Of a DNA stretch of 64,000 nt, positions 37,355 to 46,004 are shown piece by piece. The stretch comes from JAUSIF01 sp040901465 (GTDB lineage Bacteria; Pseudomonadota; Alphaproteobacteria; Rhizobiales; Xanthobacteraceae). The notes beneath the pieces were generated by a model. It did no database searches. It was not told where the DNA came from and saw only the letters and a program-made list of their open reading frames with translations. Positions within the stretch are counted from its first letter, which is position 1; every line of letters starts with the position of its first letter. The stretch is taken from assembly GCA_040901465.1 (NCBI GenBank), contig JBBDYN010000055.1, positions 1 through 64,000 on the forward strand, given 5' to 3'. The position numbers and the translations under genes were made by a program.

Positions 37355-38394
37355 TTGCCGTCCCCCTGATCGAACAGCGGGATCTGCGCAGCGTCACGCT
37401 TCGGCTCGGCGAGACCGAGATGCTTGAAGGCGTGCGAGGTCAGCATGCGCCCGCGCGGGGTGCGCTGCAGGAACCCCTGCTGCACGAGGAACGGCTCTAT
37501 GATTTCCTCGATCGCATCGCGCGGCTCGGAGAGCGCGGCGGCGAGCGTCTCGACGCCCACCGGCCCGCCGCCGTAGTTGAGCGCGATCACCGAGAGATAG
37601 CGCCGATCCATGGCGTCAAGGCCGCCCGAATCCACTTCGAGCTGCACGAGCGCGCGGTCCGCGGCTTTCGCATCAATCGAGCTTTGCCCGTCGACGGACG
37701 CGAAGTCGCGCACCCGCTTCAAAAGCCGGCCGGCGATGCGTGGCGTGCCGCGCGCTCGGCGCGCGATCTCTCGCGCACCGTCCGCGCTGATCCCGATGCC
37801 GAGCACACGCGCGGCGCGCGTGACGATCGTTTCCAGTTCTTCCGGCGAGTAGAAGCCGAGCCGCACCGGAATGCCGAAGCGCTCGCGCAGCGGAGTGGTG
37901 AGCAGGCCCGACCGCGTAGTCGCGCCCACGAGCGTGAAGCGCGCGAGATCGATCTTTACCGACCGCGCCGCCGGCCCTTCGCCGATGATGAGGTCGAGCT
38001 GATAGTCCTCCATGGCCGGATAGAGAATTTCCTCGATCGCCGGATTGAGCCGGTGGATTTCGTCAATGAACAGCAAATTGCGGTCCTCGAGATTGGTCAG
38101 CAGTGCCGCGAGATCGCCGGCTTTCGCGATCACCGGGCCCGAGGTCGCGCGGAAATTCACGCCGAGCTCGCGCGCGACGATCTGTGCGAGCGTGGTCTTG
38201 CCGAGTCCGGGCGGGCCCACGAGCAGTACGTGATCGAGCGCTTCCTTACGCGAGCGCGCCGCCTCGATGAACACGCCGAGATTGGCGCGCGCCTGCGGCT
38301 GGCCGATGAACTCGGCGAGCCGCTGCGGGCGCAGGCTCACTTCGACGACATCGTCGTCGCGGCGCTCGGGAGCAAGCAGGCGCGGGGCCATCAC
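37351..38394 (-). CDS. ruvB: Holliday junction branch-migration ATPase RuvB
   Basis: RuvB is the hexameric motor that drives branch migration with RuvA. The 347-residue AAA+ protein has Walker A GPPGLGKT at 60-67, Walker B IDEIHRL, the ATTRSGLL sensor and the C-terminal winged helix with RTPRGRMLT. Length and motifs fit. It overlaps ybgC by four bases, and follows a small membrane protein gene by three bases. Confidence 0.97.
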   Translation of the reverse strand: MMAPRLLAPERRDDDVVEVSLRPQRLAEFIGQPQARANLGVFIEAARSRKEALDHVLLVGPPGLGKTTLAQIVARELGVNFRATSGPVIAKAGDLAALLTNLEDRNLLFIDEIHRLNPAIEEILYPAMEDYQLDLIIGEGPAARSVKIDLARFTLVGATTRSGLLTTPLRERFGIPVRLGFYSPEELETIVTRAARVLGIGISADGAREIARRARGTPRIAGRLLKRVRDFASVDGQSSIDAKAADRALVQLEVDSGGLDAMDRRYLSVIALNYGGGPVGVETLAAALSEPRDAIEEIIEPFLVQQGFLQRTPRGRMLTSHAFKHLGLAEPKRDAAQIPLFDQGDGK

Positions 38395-38397
38395 CGA

Positions 38398-38793
38398 TTA
38401 CTCGCGCGTTTCCGCCATGCGGAAAAGCCTCAAAAACCGGGCCAATCCGGCGCATATCAAGGCTGAAATCGTCACGATGATCGGGAATTCGATGCTGAGC
38501 CCGTGGAACCAGAGCATCATCAGATAGCTCACGAAGGCCGCGACCGCCGCCGACGCGATCGCCGCCATCGCGAACGAACGCCGTGCCGGATAGACCCATG
38601 CCGCCGTGAGCCCGGCCGCGCCGAATACCAGCGCCGTGTTCAGCAAGATGCTGATGAAGAGGATGAGCCCGTCGATCGTCCGTTCGTCGGACGGCGCCGA
38701 CAGTGGCCCGCCCAGCACGATCCGGTAGCCCACCATCGCGACGATCGTGCCGACGAACGCATAGAAGATCACGAACAAGGCGGCGCGCGTCAT
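38398..38793 (-). CDS. Small four-span membrane protein between ruvA and ruvB
   Basis: This 131-residue protein has four hydrophobic segments (about 5-27, 41-67, 70-95 and 97-122) and no enzymatic motif. It overlaps the ruvA stop by four bases and ends three bases before ruvB, so it is co-translated with the recombination genes. Its function is unknown. In most bacteria ruvA and ruvB are adjacent, so this insertion is a lineage feature. Confidence 0.7.
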   Translation of the reverse strand: MTRAALFVIFYAFVGTIVAMVGYRIVLGGPLSAPSDERTIDGLILFISILLNTALVFGAAGLTAAWVYPARRSFAMAAIASAAVAAFVSYLMMLWFHGLSIEFPIIVTISALICAGLARFLRLFRMAETRE

Positions 38794-39407
38794 CTTGCGA
38801 GCTCCTTCAATCCGAGGCGGATGAGCGCCTGCGTCGTGGCATCGTCTCCCGCGGACCGCACGGCGGCCGCGATCGCGACACTCGCTTGAATTTCGCCGTA
38901 CCCAAGATTGATGAGCGCCGAGACCGCATCCGCCACCGGCTGCGGCGCGCGCCTCTCCGCGAGATCGCCGGAGAGCCGCACCACCGCCGGATCGACGCTC
39001 GCGAATTGCGGCGCCTTGTCCTTCAGCTCGGTAACGATGCGCTGCGCGAGCTTGGTGCCGACGCCCGGCGTGCGCGCGACCGCGGCCTTGTCGCCGAGCG
39101 CGATCGCGTTCGCAATCTCGGCGATCTTGAGCGTCGAGAGCACCGCAAGCGCGACCTTGGCGCCGACGCCCTGCACGCCGGTAAGGAGTCGGAACCATTC
39201 GCGTTCGAGATCGGTCGCGAACCCGTAAAGCCGGATTTGATCCTCGCGCACCCACGTCTCGATCGCGAGCGTCGCCGCTTCGCCCGCGGGCGGCAGCGCT
39301 TGCAGCGTGCGCGCCGAGCAATGCACGAGATAGCCGACGCCGTGCACGTCGAGCACGACATTGTCCTCGCCGTAGGTGTCGATCACGCCGCGCAGCTTGC
39401 CGATCAT
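38790..39407 (-). CDS. ruvA: Holliday junction DNA-binding protein RuvA
   Basis: RuvA binds Holliday junctions and loads RuvB. The 205-residue protein starts MIGKLRGVIDTYGEDNVVLDVHGVGYLVH. Two helix-hairpin-helix motifs follow (LLTGVQGVGAKVALAVLS, ARTPGVGTKLAQRIVTEL), then the C-terminal RuvB-binding domain. It overlaps ruvC by four bases, and the downstream membrane gene by four bases. Confidence 0.96.
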   Translation of the reverse strand: MIGKLRGVIDTYGEDNVVLDVHGVGYLVHCSARTLQALPPAGEAATLAIETWVREDQIRLYGFATDLEREWFRLLTGVQGVGAKVALAVLSTLKIAEIANAIALGDKAAVARTPGVGTKLAQRIVTELKDKAPQFASVDPAVVRLSGDLAERRAPQPVADAVSALINLGYGEIQASVAIAAAVRSAGDDATTQALIRLGLKELAR

Positions 39408-39922
39408 CGCCCGCTCCCCGCCGCGATGCGGAACGCCGGCGCGCTGCGATGATGCGCGTGGCACACGGCGACCGCGAGCGCGTCGCATGCGTCCTCGGTC
39501 GCCGGGTCGGCCTCCGGCAAAAGCACGCCGATCATCATGCGCACCTGCGCCTTCTCCGCACGGCCCGCGCCGACCACGGATTTCTTCACGAGGTTCGGCG
39601 CGTATTCGGCGACCGCGAGCCCCGCCTGCGCCGGGACGAGCAGCGCGATCCCGCGCGCCTGCCCGAGCTTGAGCGCGCCGCGCGAATCCGCGTTGACGAA
39701 CGTCTCCTCGACGGCCGCCTCGATCGGCGAAAAGCGGGCAAGCACGGCACTCAGCCCCTCGTGCAGCGCGGCGAGGCGCGCCGCAAGCTCGGCCTTCTCG
39801 TTCGTCTCCACCGTGCCGCAGGCAATGAACGAAAGCGCATTCCCCGCGCTCTCGATCACCCCCCAGCCGGTCCGGCGGAGCCCGGGATCGATGCCCAGAA
39901 TGCGAATCGGGCGTGCGGCCAT
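39404..39922 (-). CDS. ruvC: Holliday junction resolvase RuvC
   Basis: RuvC cuts Holliday junctions. The 172-residue protein has the RNase H-type fold with the first catalytic Asp at D12 (ILGIDPGLRRTGWG), the glutamate in AAVEETFVN, and the late Asp cluster (ATEDACDALAVAVCHAHH). The start at 39922 precedes the conserved strand by nine residues. It is the first gene of ruvC-ruvA-X-ruvB-ybgC. Confidence 0.96.
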   Translation of the reverse strand: MAARPIRILGIDPGLRRTGWGVIESAGNALSFIACGTVETNEKAELAARLAALHEGLSAVLARFSPIEAAVEETFVNADSRGALKLGQARGIALLVPAQAGLAVAEYAPNLVKKSVVGAGRAEKAQVRMMIGVLLPEADPATEDACDALAVAVCHAHHRSAPAFRIAAGSGR

Positions 39923-39957
39923 GGCCCCTCCAAACTAGCCCGGAAGGCCCCCGGGCG

Positions 39958-40854
39958 TCAGGCGGGTGTGGACCGGCGCGCGGCCATGGCACCGCTGGCG
40001 AGCGCGACGCCGATGCTGGTCGCGGCGATTCCGATGATGGCAGCCATGTCGGGCACTTCGTCTAGCACCGGGATCGCGATCAGCGCGGCCATGCCCGGCG
40101 CCAGCGCCGCGTAGGCCGCGGCCTTGGAAGCCCCGAGACGAGATACCGCGATGCCGTAGCAGACCAGGCCGAGGATGCCGGAGAAGACTCCTTGGATCAC
40201 CATTTGGGCGGCGATTTCCCAGCCGTGGCCCGCGCGCCAAGCCTCGACCAACGGCGGCGTGCCGAACGGCAAGAGCAGCAGCGTGGACCACAAGCCGATC
40301 AGCGCCGCGGCTTCGAACGCGCCGAGGCGGCTGCGACGAAACGCGATCGTGTAGATCGCCCACAGGCAGGCTCCGACGAGCACGAGCCCATGCCCGCGCC
40401 AGGCGCCGCTGGTGAAATCGAACATGCCGCGACCGGCGATCGCGACGATGCCGGCGACGATGAGCGCGTAGCCGATCAGGCGCGCCGGCCCAATGCGCTC
40501 GCGGTCGACGAGCACGGCGAGCAGCGCAGCGAACAACGGCATGGTGCCTGGCAGCAGCGGACCGATGTCGGCCGCGGGCGCGAACTTCATGCCGGTCGCC
40601 ACGATGATGAAGAAGGGCGCGCCGGCGCCGAGCACACAAAGCGCCACGAGAACCCGGATGCCGCGCGGCGCCGCTCCGATGCGCAGCCACACGGGCGCAA
40701 ACAGGAGCGCCGGCACGATCATGCGCAGCAGGCCGACCGCCTCCGGCGGAAGCGTGCCGGTCACCGCGTGGCGCGTGCCGACGATCCAGGCTGCCCAGAT
40801 CGTCACCGCAAAAATCGCAGCGCCGGTGCCGATCAAGATGTTGTGCCGGGTCAC
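39958..40854 (-). CDS. EamA/DMT-family exporter, second copy
   Basis: This 298-residue protein has about ten membrane segments in two EamA repeats (starting LIGTGAAIFAVTIWAAWIVGTRHAV and GLVLVGACLWAIYTIAFRRS). It exports an unknown metabolite. It sits between yebC and ruvC on the same strand and is divergent in sequence from the copy at 18651. It is probably not functionally linked to recombination. Confidence 0.85.
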   Translation of the reverse strand: MTRHNILIGTGAAIFAVTIWAAWIVGTRHAVTGTLPPEAVGLLRMIVPALLFAPVWLRIGAAPRGIRVLVALCVLGAGAPFFIIVATGMKFAPAADIGPLLPGTMPLFAALLAVLVDRERIGPARLIGYALIVAGIVAIAGRGMFDFTSGAWRGHGLVLVGACLWAIYTIAFRRSRLGAFEAAALIGLWSTLLLLPFGTPPLVEAWRAGHGWEIAAQMVIQGVFSGILGLVCYGIAVSRLGASKAAAYAALAPGMAALIAIPVLDEVPDMAAIIGIAATSIGVALASGAMAARRSTPA

Positions 40855-40890
40855 GGGAGGCTCTGCAAGCCGTGACGATCGCCCTGAGCC

Positions 40891-41637
40891 TCACGCGCTC
40901 ATCTTGGCGATGAGCGCGTCGGAGACCTCGAAATTGGCGTAGACGTTCTGCACGTCGTCATTGTCTTCCAGCGTCTCGATCAACTTCAAAATTTTCTCCC
41001 CGTCCTCGTCGCCGACGGCCACCGCGTTTTGCGGCCGCCACGCGAGTCCGCTCTTCCTCGGCTCACCGAACTTCGCTTCCAGCGCACGCGCGACCTCGTG
41101 CAGATTCTCCGGTGCGCAAATGACTTCGTGACCCGATTCGTTCGAAGTGACGTCGTCGGCGCCGGCCTCGATCGCCGCTTCCAGCATCGCGTCGGCCGAC
41201 GCTTTATCGGCGTCGTATTGCACGGCGCCTGCGCGGCTGAACATGAAGGCGACCGCGCCGGTTTCTGCGAGGCTCCCGCCGCTTTTCGTGAACGACGCGC
41301 GCACTTCCGACGCCGTACGGTTGCGGTTGTCGGTGAGCGCCTCGACGATGATAGCAACGCCACCGGGCCCATATCCCTCGTAGCGGATTTCGTCGTAATT
41401 CTCAGCCTCGCCGCCCTGCGATTTGCGGATTGCGCGCTCGATATTTTCCTTCGGCATGTTTTCCGCGCGCGCCGCGAGCACCGCCGCGCGCAATCGCGGA
41501 TTCATCGCCGGATCTGGCAGGCCCATTTTCGCCGAGACCGTGATCTCGCGCGCGAGCTTGGAGAACAGCTTCGCCCGGGCCGCATCCGCGCGGCCCTTCT
41601 TGTGCATAATGTTCTTGTATTGGGAATGGCCGGCCAT
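40891..41637 (-). CDS. yebC: YebC/PmpR-family protein, ribosome stalling or transcription factor
   Basis: This 248-residue protein starts MAGHSQYKNIMHKKGRADAAR, the family hallmark. It has three-domain YebC features: GYGPGGVAIIVEALTDNRNRTASEVR and the acidic C-terminus LKLIETLEDNDDVQNVYANFEV. YebC proteins have been described as transcription factors and more recently as ribosome-associated factors that help translate proline stretches. The gene is near ruv genes in most bacteria. The gap to the exporter gene is 36 bases. Confidence 0.95.
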   Translation of the reverse strand: MAGHSQYKNIMHKKGRADAARAKLFSKLAREITVSAKMGLPDPAMNPRLRAAVLAARAENMPKENIERAIRKSQGGEAENYDEIRYEGYGPGGVAIIVEALTDNRNRTASEVRASFTKSGGSLAETGAVAFMFSRAGAVQYDADKASADAMLEAAIEAGADDVTSNESGHEVICAPENLHEVARALEAKFGEPRKSGLAWRPQNAVAVGDEDGEKILKLIETLEDNDDVQNVYANFEVSDALIAKMSA

Positions 41638-41691
41638 CTTCCCTCCGGAACCGAGCGCGCCGTTATATAGGTGGACGCCGCTTTTTTGTCA

Positions 41692-42513
41692 TCATTCCCA
41701 GAATGTTGGCCGGGCCTCGGTCAGCCCGGCGCCGAGACGAACGGGGGCGACGCGCATCGCCAGCCCCGACTTGTCGTCGACCTCGACCGCGAGGCCGGAA
41801 AGCGCCGCCGCACCCGTCGCCGCCTCGAAGCGGGCCGACGGTAGCCGCGTGAGAAACCGCCGCATCGGCTCGTCCTTGGCCATGCCGATCACGCTGTCAT
41901 AGTCGCCGCACATACCGACGTCGCTCATGAAGGCCGTGCCGCCCGCGAGCACCCGCTCGTCGGAGGTCGGCACATGGGTGTGCGTGCCGATCACGAGGCT
42001 CACGCGGCCGTCGAGGAAATGTCCCATGGCCTGTTTCTCGCTCGTGGTCTCCGCGTGCATGTCGACCACGATCGCGTCGCAGCCCTGCCGGAGCGGAAAG
42101 GCGGCAAGCTCCTGCTCGATCGCCGCGAACGGATCGTCGAGCGGGTCCATGAAAACGCGGCCCATGAGATTGACCACGAGCACGCGCGCGCCGCTCTTGG
42201 CCGGCGCGATCACCGAGCCGCGACCCGGCGTGCCGGCGGGATAATTGAGCGGCCGGATCAGGTGCGGCGCACGCTCGATGAAGACCAAGGCTTCGCGCTG
42301 ATCCCAGGCATGATTGCCGAGCGTGATGACGTCTGCGCCGGCATCGACCAATTCTTCGTAGATCGCCTCGGTGATGCCAAATCCGCCCGCCGCGTTCTCG
42401 CCGTTGACGATGACAAAATCGAGCTTCCAGTCCTTGCGCAAACGCGGCAGCCGCTCGATGACGATCGTTCGTCCCGACCTGCCGACCACGTCACCCAAAA
42501 ATAACAGACGCAT
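41692..42513 (-). CDS. YmdB-family metallophosphoesterase
   Basis: This 273-residue calcineurin-like phosphoesterase has LFLGDVVGRSGR (metal Asp), IVNGENAAGG, LGNHAWDQ, VDMHAETTSEK and GTHTHVPTSD, which supply the two-metal site. YmdB-type enzymes act as 2',3'-cyclic nucleotide phosphodiesterases in Bacillus. Their role in alphaproteobacteria is not established. The gene follows 5-formyl-THF cyclo-ligase by four bases, so the two form an operon with 6S RNA upstream. Confidence 0.9.
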   Translation of the reverse strand: MRLLFLGDVVGRSGRTIVIERLPRLRKDWKLDFVIVNGENAAGGFGITEAIYEELVDAGADVITLGNHAWDQREALVFIERAPHLIRPLNYPAGTPGRGSVIAPAKSGARVLVVNLMGRVFMDPLDDPFAAIEQELAAFPLRQGCDAIVVDMHAETTSEKQAMGHFLDGRVSLVIGTHTHVPTSDERVLAGGTAFMSDVGMCGDYDSVIGMAKDEPMRRFLTRLPSARFEAATGAAALSGLAVEVDDKSGLAMRVAPVRLGAGLTEARPTFWE

Positions 42514-42517
42514 GCGC

Positions 42518-43108
42518 TCACGCTCCGCGGCAATCGATCGCTTCGCGCTCCGTTAGCACGAGATCGAGGCGCGCGTCGTGGGGGAGAAAAGGAACTTCTT
42601 CCACTTCCTGCGCCGCATAGGCGATGCCGATCGCAACGACGGGCTTGCGGGCGCGCGCCGCCTTGATCGTCATGTCGTAATAGCCCGCCCCGTAGCCGAT
42701 GCGATGTCCGCGCCGGTCGAACGCCACAAGCGGGACCAGCAAGAGGTCGGGCACGACTTCCGGCGCGGATACGTCCGGCTCGCGGATGCCCCACTGACCC
42801 GGTACGAGTTTCTCCCCAACCGCCCAAGCACGCAGGCTGAGCGGCATGCCGCGCGCAACGATCGCCGGCAGCGCGAGTTGCGCGCCTGCGTCCGCGTATC
42901 GCCGCAGAAGCGGCAGCGGATTGATCTCGCTCTTGATCGGCATGAAACCGGAAACAATGAAGCCCGGCTTGATCGCGACCGGCGGCGGCCGCGCCGCGAT
43001 CGCCTCGGCCGCCGCCGCGCGCGCGTCGGGGGCGAGCGCATCGCGTCGGCGGAGCGCCTCAGCGCGCAACGCGGCCTTCTTCGCGATGATCGAAGCGTCG
43101 GAATTCAT
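42518..43108 (-). CDS. ygfA: 5-formyltetrahydrofolate cyclo-ligase
   Basis: The enzyme converts 5-formyl-THF to 5,10-methenyl-THF using ATP. The 196-residue protein has the basic KAALRAEALRRRD start and the GYGAGYYD nucleotide-binding motif. The length fits. It starts right after the 3' end of the 6S RNA. This ssrS-ygfA order is conserved across many proteobacteria, where ygfA can be co-transcribed with 6S RNA. Confidence 0.93.
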   Translation of the reverse strand: MNSDASIIAKKAALRAEALRRRDALAPDARAAAAEAIAARPPPVAIKPGFIVSGFMPIKSEINPLPLLRRYADAGAQLALPAIVARGMPLSLRAWAVGEKLVPGQWGIREPDVSAPEVVPDLLLVPLVAFDRRGHRIGYGAGYYDMTIKAARARKPVVAIGIAYAAQEVEEVPFLPHDARLDLVLTEREAIDCRGA

Positions 43109-43109
43109 C

Positions 43110-43262
43110 GGCCCATTGAGGTGAGTGCGGAGCCACGGTGGCCGTCGAGACAGCGATCCCGGGAAACCTACGAAGTAGGTGGGTGCCGTATGTCCAAGCC
43201 CAGGGGCGAGGACAGGAACAGCTCCCGTTGGGATCGATAAGGCCCCGGGGAAATGGTCTCTA
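43110..43262 (-). ncRNA. ssrS: 6S RNA
   Basis: 6S RNA binds the housekeeping RNA polymerase and represses it in stationary phase. The minus-strand RNA of about 153 nt has a terminal stem (CCAUU with AAUGG, CGGGGCC with GGCUCCG) and a bubble flanked by GAUCCC/GGGAUC pairs. A short hairpin, ACCTAC/GTAGGT around a TTC loop at 43166-43180, is also present. These fit alphaproteobacterial 6S RNA. It is immediately upstream of ygfA, the conserved location, and its ends were set by the terminal stem. Confidence 0.82.
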
Positions 43263-43348
43263 ACGCGCCCCGCAGCCCCGCGATAGCAATGTAATCGCGA
43301 TCAACCGCGAACGCCACCGGCCTCGCGCCGAAAGTCTGCAATGATCAG

Positions 43349-43370
43349 CTCGGCACGGCCGAGATTTTTT
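43349..43370 (+). terminator. Orphan intrinsic terminator in the ECF42 leader
   Basis: A 6-bp stem (CTCGGC at 43349-43354, GCCGAG at 43358-43363) is followed by ATTTTTT on the plus strand. There is no plus-strand gene upstream to end, so it may terminate a short leader or a small transcript from the region 43263-43349. The rest of the region to 43443 holds only the YCII gene's ribosome site and a GGCGGC/GCCGCC hairpin. Confidence 0.6.
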
Positions 43371-43443
43371 CGCCCCCCGTGTCGATTTGGGGTTTATTCG
43401 AACGTCATTGGTATGGCGGCGCTGATGCCGCCGGACCATCGGA

Positions 43444-43803
43444 GTGTTCACCATGCAACAGTACCTGATCATGATCTACGGCAACGAAGCCGGCCTCCAG
43501 GCCGCGAGCAAGGCCAGTCTCGAGCAGATGACGGCCGCCTACGCGTCCTATTCCGACGCCCTGAAGAAGGCAGGCGCATTGGCCGGCGGAAATCGCCTGC
43601 ATCCGAGCGCGTCGGCGACCACGGTGCGCGTCACCAACGGCAAGACCAACGTGCTCAACGGTCCCTACGCGGAGACCAAGGAGCAGCTTGGCGGCTACTA
43701 CCTGATTGACGCCGCCGATCTCGACGCCGCCCTCGCGTGGGCGGCCCGTTGCCCGGGCGCCAGCGTCGGCGCGGTCGAGGTGCGCCCGGTCTGGGCGATG
43801 TAA
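43444..43803 (+). CDS. YCII/DGPF-domain protein partner of an ECF42 sigma factor
   Basis: This 119-residue protein has the YCII-related (DGPF) fold: MQQYLIMIYGNEAG at the start and NGPYAETKEQLGGYYLI in place of the usual DGPF segment. Such proteins are typically encoded with ECF42 sigma factors, which is the case here (start of the sigma gene seven bases downstream). The biochemical role is not known. Ribosome site CGGAG precedes the ATG. Confidence 0.85.
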   Translation: MFTMQQYLIMIYGNEAGLQAASKASLEQMTAAYASYSDALKKAGALAGGNRLHPSASATTVRVTNGKTNVLNGPYAETKEQLGGYYLIDAADLDAALAWAARCPGASVGAVEVRPVWAM

Positions 43804-43810
43804 CCTTGCC

Positions 43811-45106
43811 ATGAGCGAAAAAGGCGAAGAGCTCGCCCGCGCCGCCGCCGAATCCGCGGCGCGGGCCAGTTACGGCAAGCTCATCGCCTTCATCGCAGCC
43901 CGCACCAACGACGTCGCGGCGGCCGAAGACGCCGTCTCCCAGGCTTTCACGGCGGCGCTGCTGGATTGGCCGGCGAACGGAATCCCCGATCGTCCGGAAG
44001 CGTGGCTGATCGCCGTGGCGCGCCGCAAGCTCATTGACTCGGCGCGGCGCCAGGCGAGCGGTGCCAAGGCAAGCGAACATCTCCGACTCATCACGGACGA
44101 ACTGGAAGCCGCGGCAACAGGCGACCCGGATGTTCCCGACGACCGGCTTCGCCTGATGTTTGCCTGCGCGCATCCCGCAATCGAATCGACGATCCGCGCG
44201 CCGCTCATTTTGCAAACCATCCTCGGCTTCGACGCGGCGGAAATCGCTTCGGCTTTCCTGGTTTCGCCGGCGGCCATGAGTCAGCGCCTCGTGCGTGCAA
44301 AGACAAAGATTCGCGAAGCGCGCGTCCCGTTTCGGATTCCCGAGCGAGCTGAACTTCACCCACGGCTCGATTCAGTGCTCGAAGCGATCTACGCCACATT
44401 CGCGGAAAACTGGACCGATGCCTCGGGAACCGAAGCGCGCCGCCGCAATCTCGCCGACGAAGCGGTGTGGCTCGGCCGTCTCGTCGCTTCGCTGCTTCCG
44501 GAAGAGCCCGAGACGCTCGGTCTCCTCGCTCTGATGCTGTACTCCGAAGCACGCCGCCCGGCCCGCCGCGATACGCAAGGCAATTACGTGCCGCTCGCTA
44601 ATCAGGACCCGGCCGCGTGGAACGGCGAGCTTGTCGAGGAGGCTGAAGCGCTCCTGTCCCGCGCGAGCCGCGTCGTCCTCTCGGACGCAACGAAACGAGT
44701 CACGAGCGACGCCGCGGCCGCTGTCGGCATCGGCCGTTACCAACTGGAGGCCGCGATACAATCGGCGCACGTCGTGCGCTGGACGACAGGTCAGGCCGAT
44801 TGGGCCGCCATCGCCCGGCTGTACGAAGCGCTCTCGTCGCTCACCGGCTCGCCTGTCGTGGAGATCAATCGCGCAATCGCAGTTGCCGAAACCGACGGCC
44901 CGGCGGCAGGGATCGCGGTGCTCGATGCGGTTGCGAATGATACGCGGCTCGCCGACTATCAGCCCTACTGGGCGGCCCGCGCCGAGTTGCTTGCCCGCAC
45001 CGGCGAGATCGAGGCATCCGATCAGGCATACCAGCGGGCGATCGGACTTGAGCCCGATCCGGCCGTGCGCCGCTTTCTGCAGCAGCGCCGCGCATCCTTG
45101 CGATAA
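43811..45106 (+). CDS. ECF42-type RNA polymerase sigma factor with C-terminal extension
   Basis: This 431-residue protein is an ECF sigma factor with sigma-2 (about 15-80: AAEDAVSQAFTAALLDWP) and sigma-4 (about 120-170: LIL, DAAEIASAFLVSPAAMSQRLVRAK) regions. A long helical TPR-like extension follows (about 180-431). This plan, together with the upstream YCII protein, marks it as ECF42, a group in which the extension replaces an anti-sigma factor in regulation. The start at 43811 is the first ATG after the YCII stop. The pair lies between 6S RNA and zapA. Confidence 0.88.
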   Translation: MSEKGEELARAAAESAARASYGKLIAFIAARTNDVAAAEDAVSQAFTAALLDWPANGIPDRPEAWLIAVARRKLIDSARRQASGAKASEHLRLITDELEAAATGDPDVPDDRLRLMFACAHPAIESTIRAPLILQTILGFDAAEIASAFLVSPAAMSQRLVRAKTKIREARVPFRIPERAELHPRLDSVLEAIYATFAENWTDASGTEARRRNLADEAVWLGRLVASLLPEEPETLGLLALMLYSEARRPARRDTQGNYVPLANQDPAAWNGELVEEAEALLSRASRVVLSDATKRVTSDAAAAVGIGRYQLEAAIQSAHVVRWTTGQADWAAIARLYEALSSLTGSPVVEINRAIAVAETDGPAAGIAVLDAVANDTRLADYQPYWAARAELLARTGEIEASDQAYQRAIGLEPDPAVRRFLQQRRASLR

Positions 45107-45123
45107 CGCGGATTCTGGTTCGG

Positions 45124-45507
45124 CTAGCCCAGCGCGACGGAGGGGCCCGGACGCCCGTTCAGGCTATGGGCGAGCTGCTCGATGCGCTCAGCCGCGTTCT
45201 CGATCGCGTTGGCGACGGCACGTTCGCTCGTCTCCACGCGGTCGCCCATGGCGAGCCGCGCTTCCTTCAGGCTCTCGACTTCCTGCTCGCTCGCCTTGAT
45301 TCGCCGGCGCGCTTCGGAAAGCTCGTCCGCGATCACGAGCGCCGCCATTACGGTCAGCCTCGTGTCGCCGATTTCGCCGAAGGACTCCCGCAGTCGGCCG
45401 ATGCGCGCATCGAGTTCCCGCCCCAGGCGCACGAGATGATCCTCCTGCCCGTCGTCGCAGGCCATCCGGTACACGCGGCCGTTGATGGTGACGCTCACCT
45501 GCGCCAT
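45124..45507 (-). CDS. zapA: Cell division protein ZapA
   Basis: ZapA bundles FtsZ at the division site. The 127-residue protein has the ZapA beta-strand start (VSVTINGRVYRMACDDGQEDHLVRLGRELDARI) and a long C-terminal coiled coil. The start at 45507 precedes this motif. The usual partner genes in alphaproteobacteria are the DUF4164 gene upstream and 6S RNA with ygfA downstream; here the ECF42 pair separates zapA from the latter two. Confidence 0.92.
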   Translation of the reverse strand: MAQVSVTINGRVYRMACDDGQEDHLVRLGRELDARIGRLRESFGEIGDTRLTVMAALVIADELSEARRRIKASEQEVESLKEARLAMGDRVETSERAVANAIENAAERIEQLAHSLNGRPGPSVALG

Positions 45508-45520
45508 GGCGGTTCCCCGG

Positions 45521-45811
45521 TCAGCGCTCTTGGGCCTGAAGCACGGTGCGGATCGTGTCGACCGCACGCTCGAGGCGGCGTGAGACTTCGCGATTGGCGG
45601 ATTCGATGTCCACCGAGCGCGCCCGCACGTGGTCGAGCTCCGACGCGAGCTTCGAGCGGTCGCTGCCGAACGCCTGCAGCTGCGCTTCCAGCGCGTCGCG
45701 CTGGCGATCCTCTTCGTGGCGGCGATTGACCGCGGCCTCAAGCGTATCGACGGCTGCCCCCAGCCGACCGGCCGCCCGATCGAGCGACGACTCGTCTCCA
45801 TTTTGCCGCAT
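45521..45811 (-). CDS. DUF4164 coiled-coil protein, ZapA partner candidate
   Basis: This 96-residue protein is predicted to be a coiled coil (LGAAVDTLEAAVNRRHEEDRQRDALEAQLQAFG, then SANREVSRRLERAVDTIRTVLQ). DUF4164 genes lie next to zapA in Rhizobiales; ZapB is a similar coiled coil that partners ZapA in other bacteria, so a division role is inferred. The start at 45811 is an ATG; a GTG lies four codons earlier. It precedes zapA by 13 bases. Confidence 0.78.
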   Translation of the reverse strand: MRQNGDESSLDRAAGRLGAAVDTLEAAVNRRHEEDRQRDALEAQLQAFGSDRSKLASELDHVRARSVDIESANREVSRRLERAVDTIRTVLQAQER

Positions 45812-46004
45812 CGCGAATCTCACCCGACAGATTCGACAGTAAAGCGGTGACCGCCTATCGCCGTCAACTTGAAGTCGCGGCGTTGAAAGGGGGGGTGTCC
45901 GGTGCTATCTGTCCCGCCCCGCGGGCGGGGCGGTCGCGCAACGGCGTGCGCGACTCATGCTAGATCACCCCGTCCGCCGATCCGGGCCAGCACGAGACAG
46001 AATC

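Noticed and set aside
45914..45933. Terminator in the tkt leader (CCGCCCC/GGGGCGG)
   Set aside because: There is a strong stem but no T-run on either strand.
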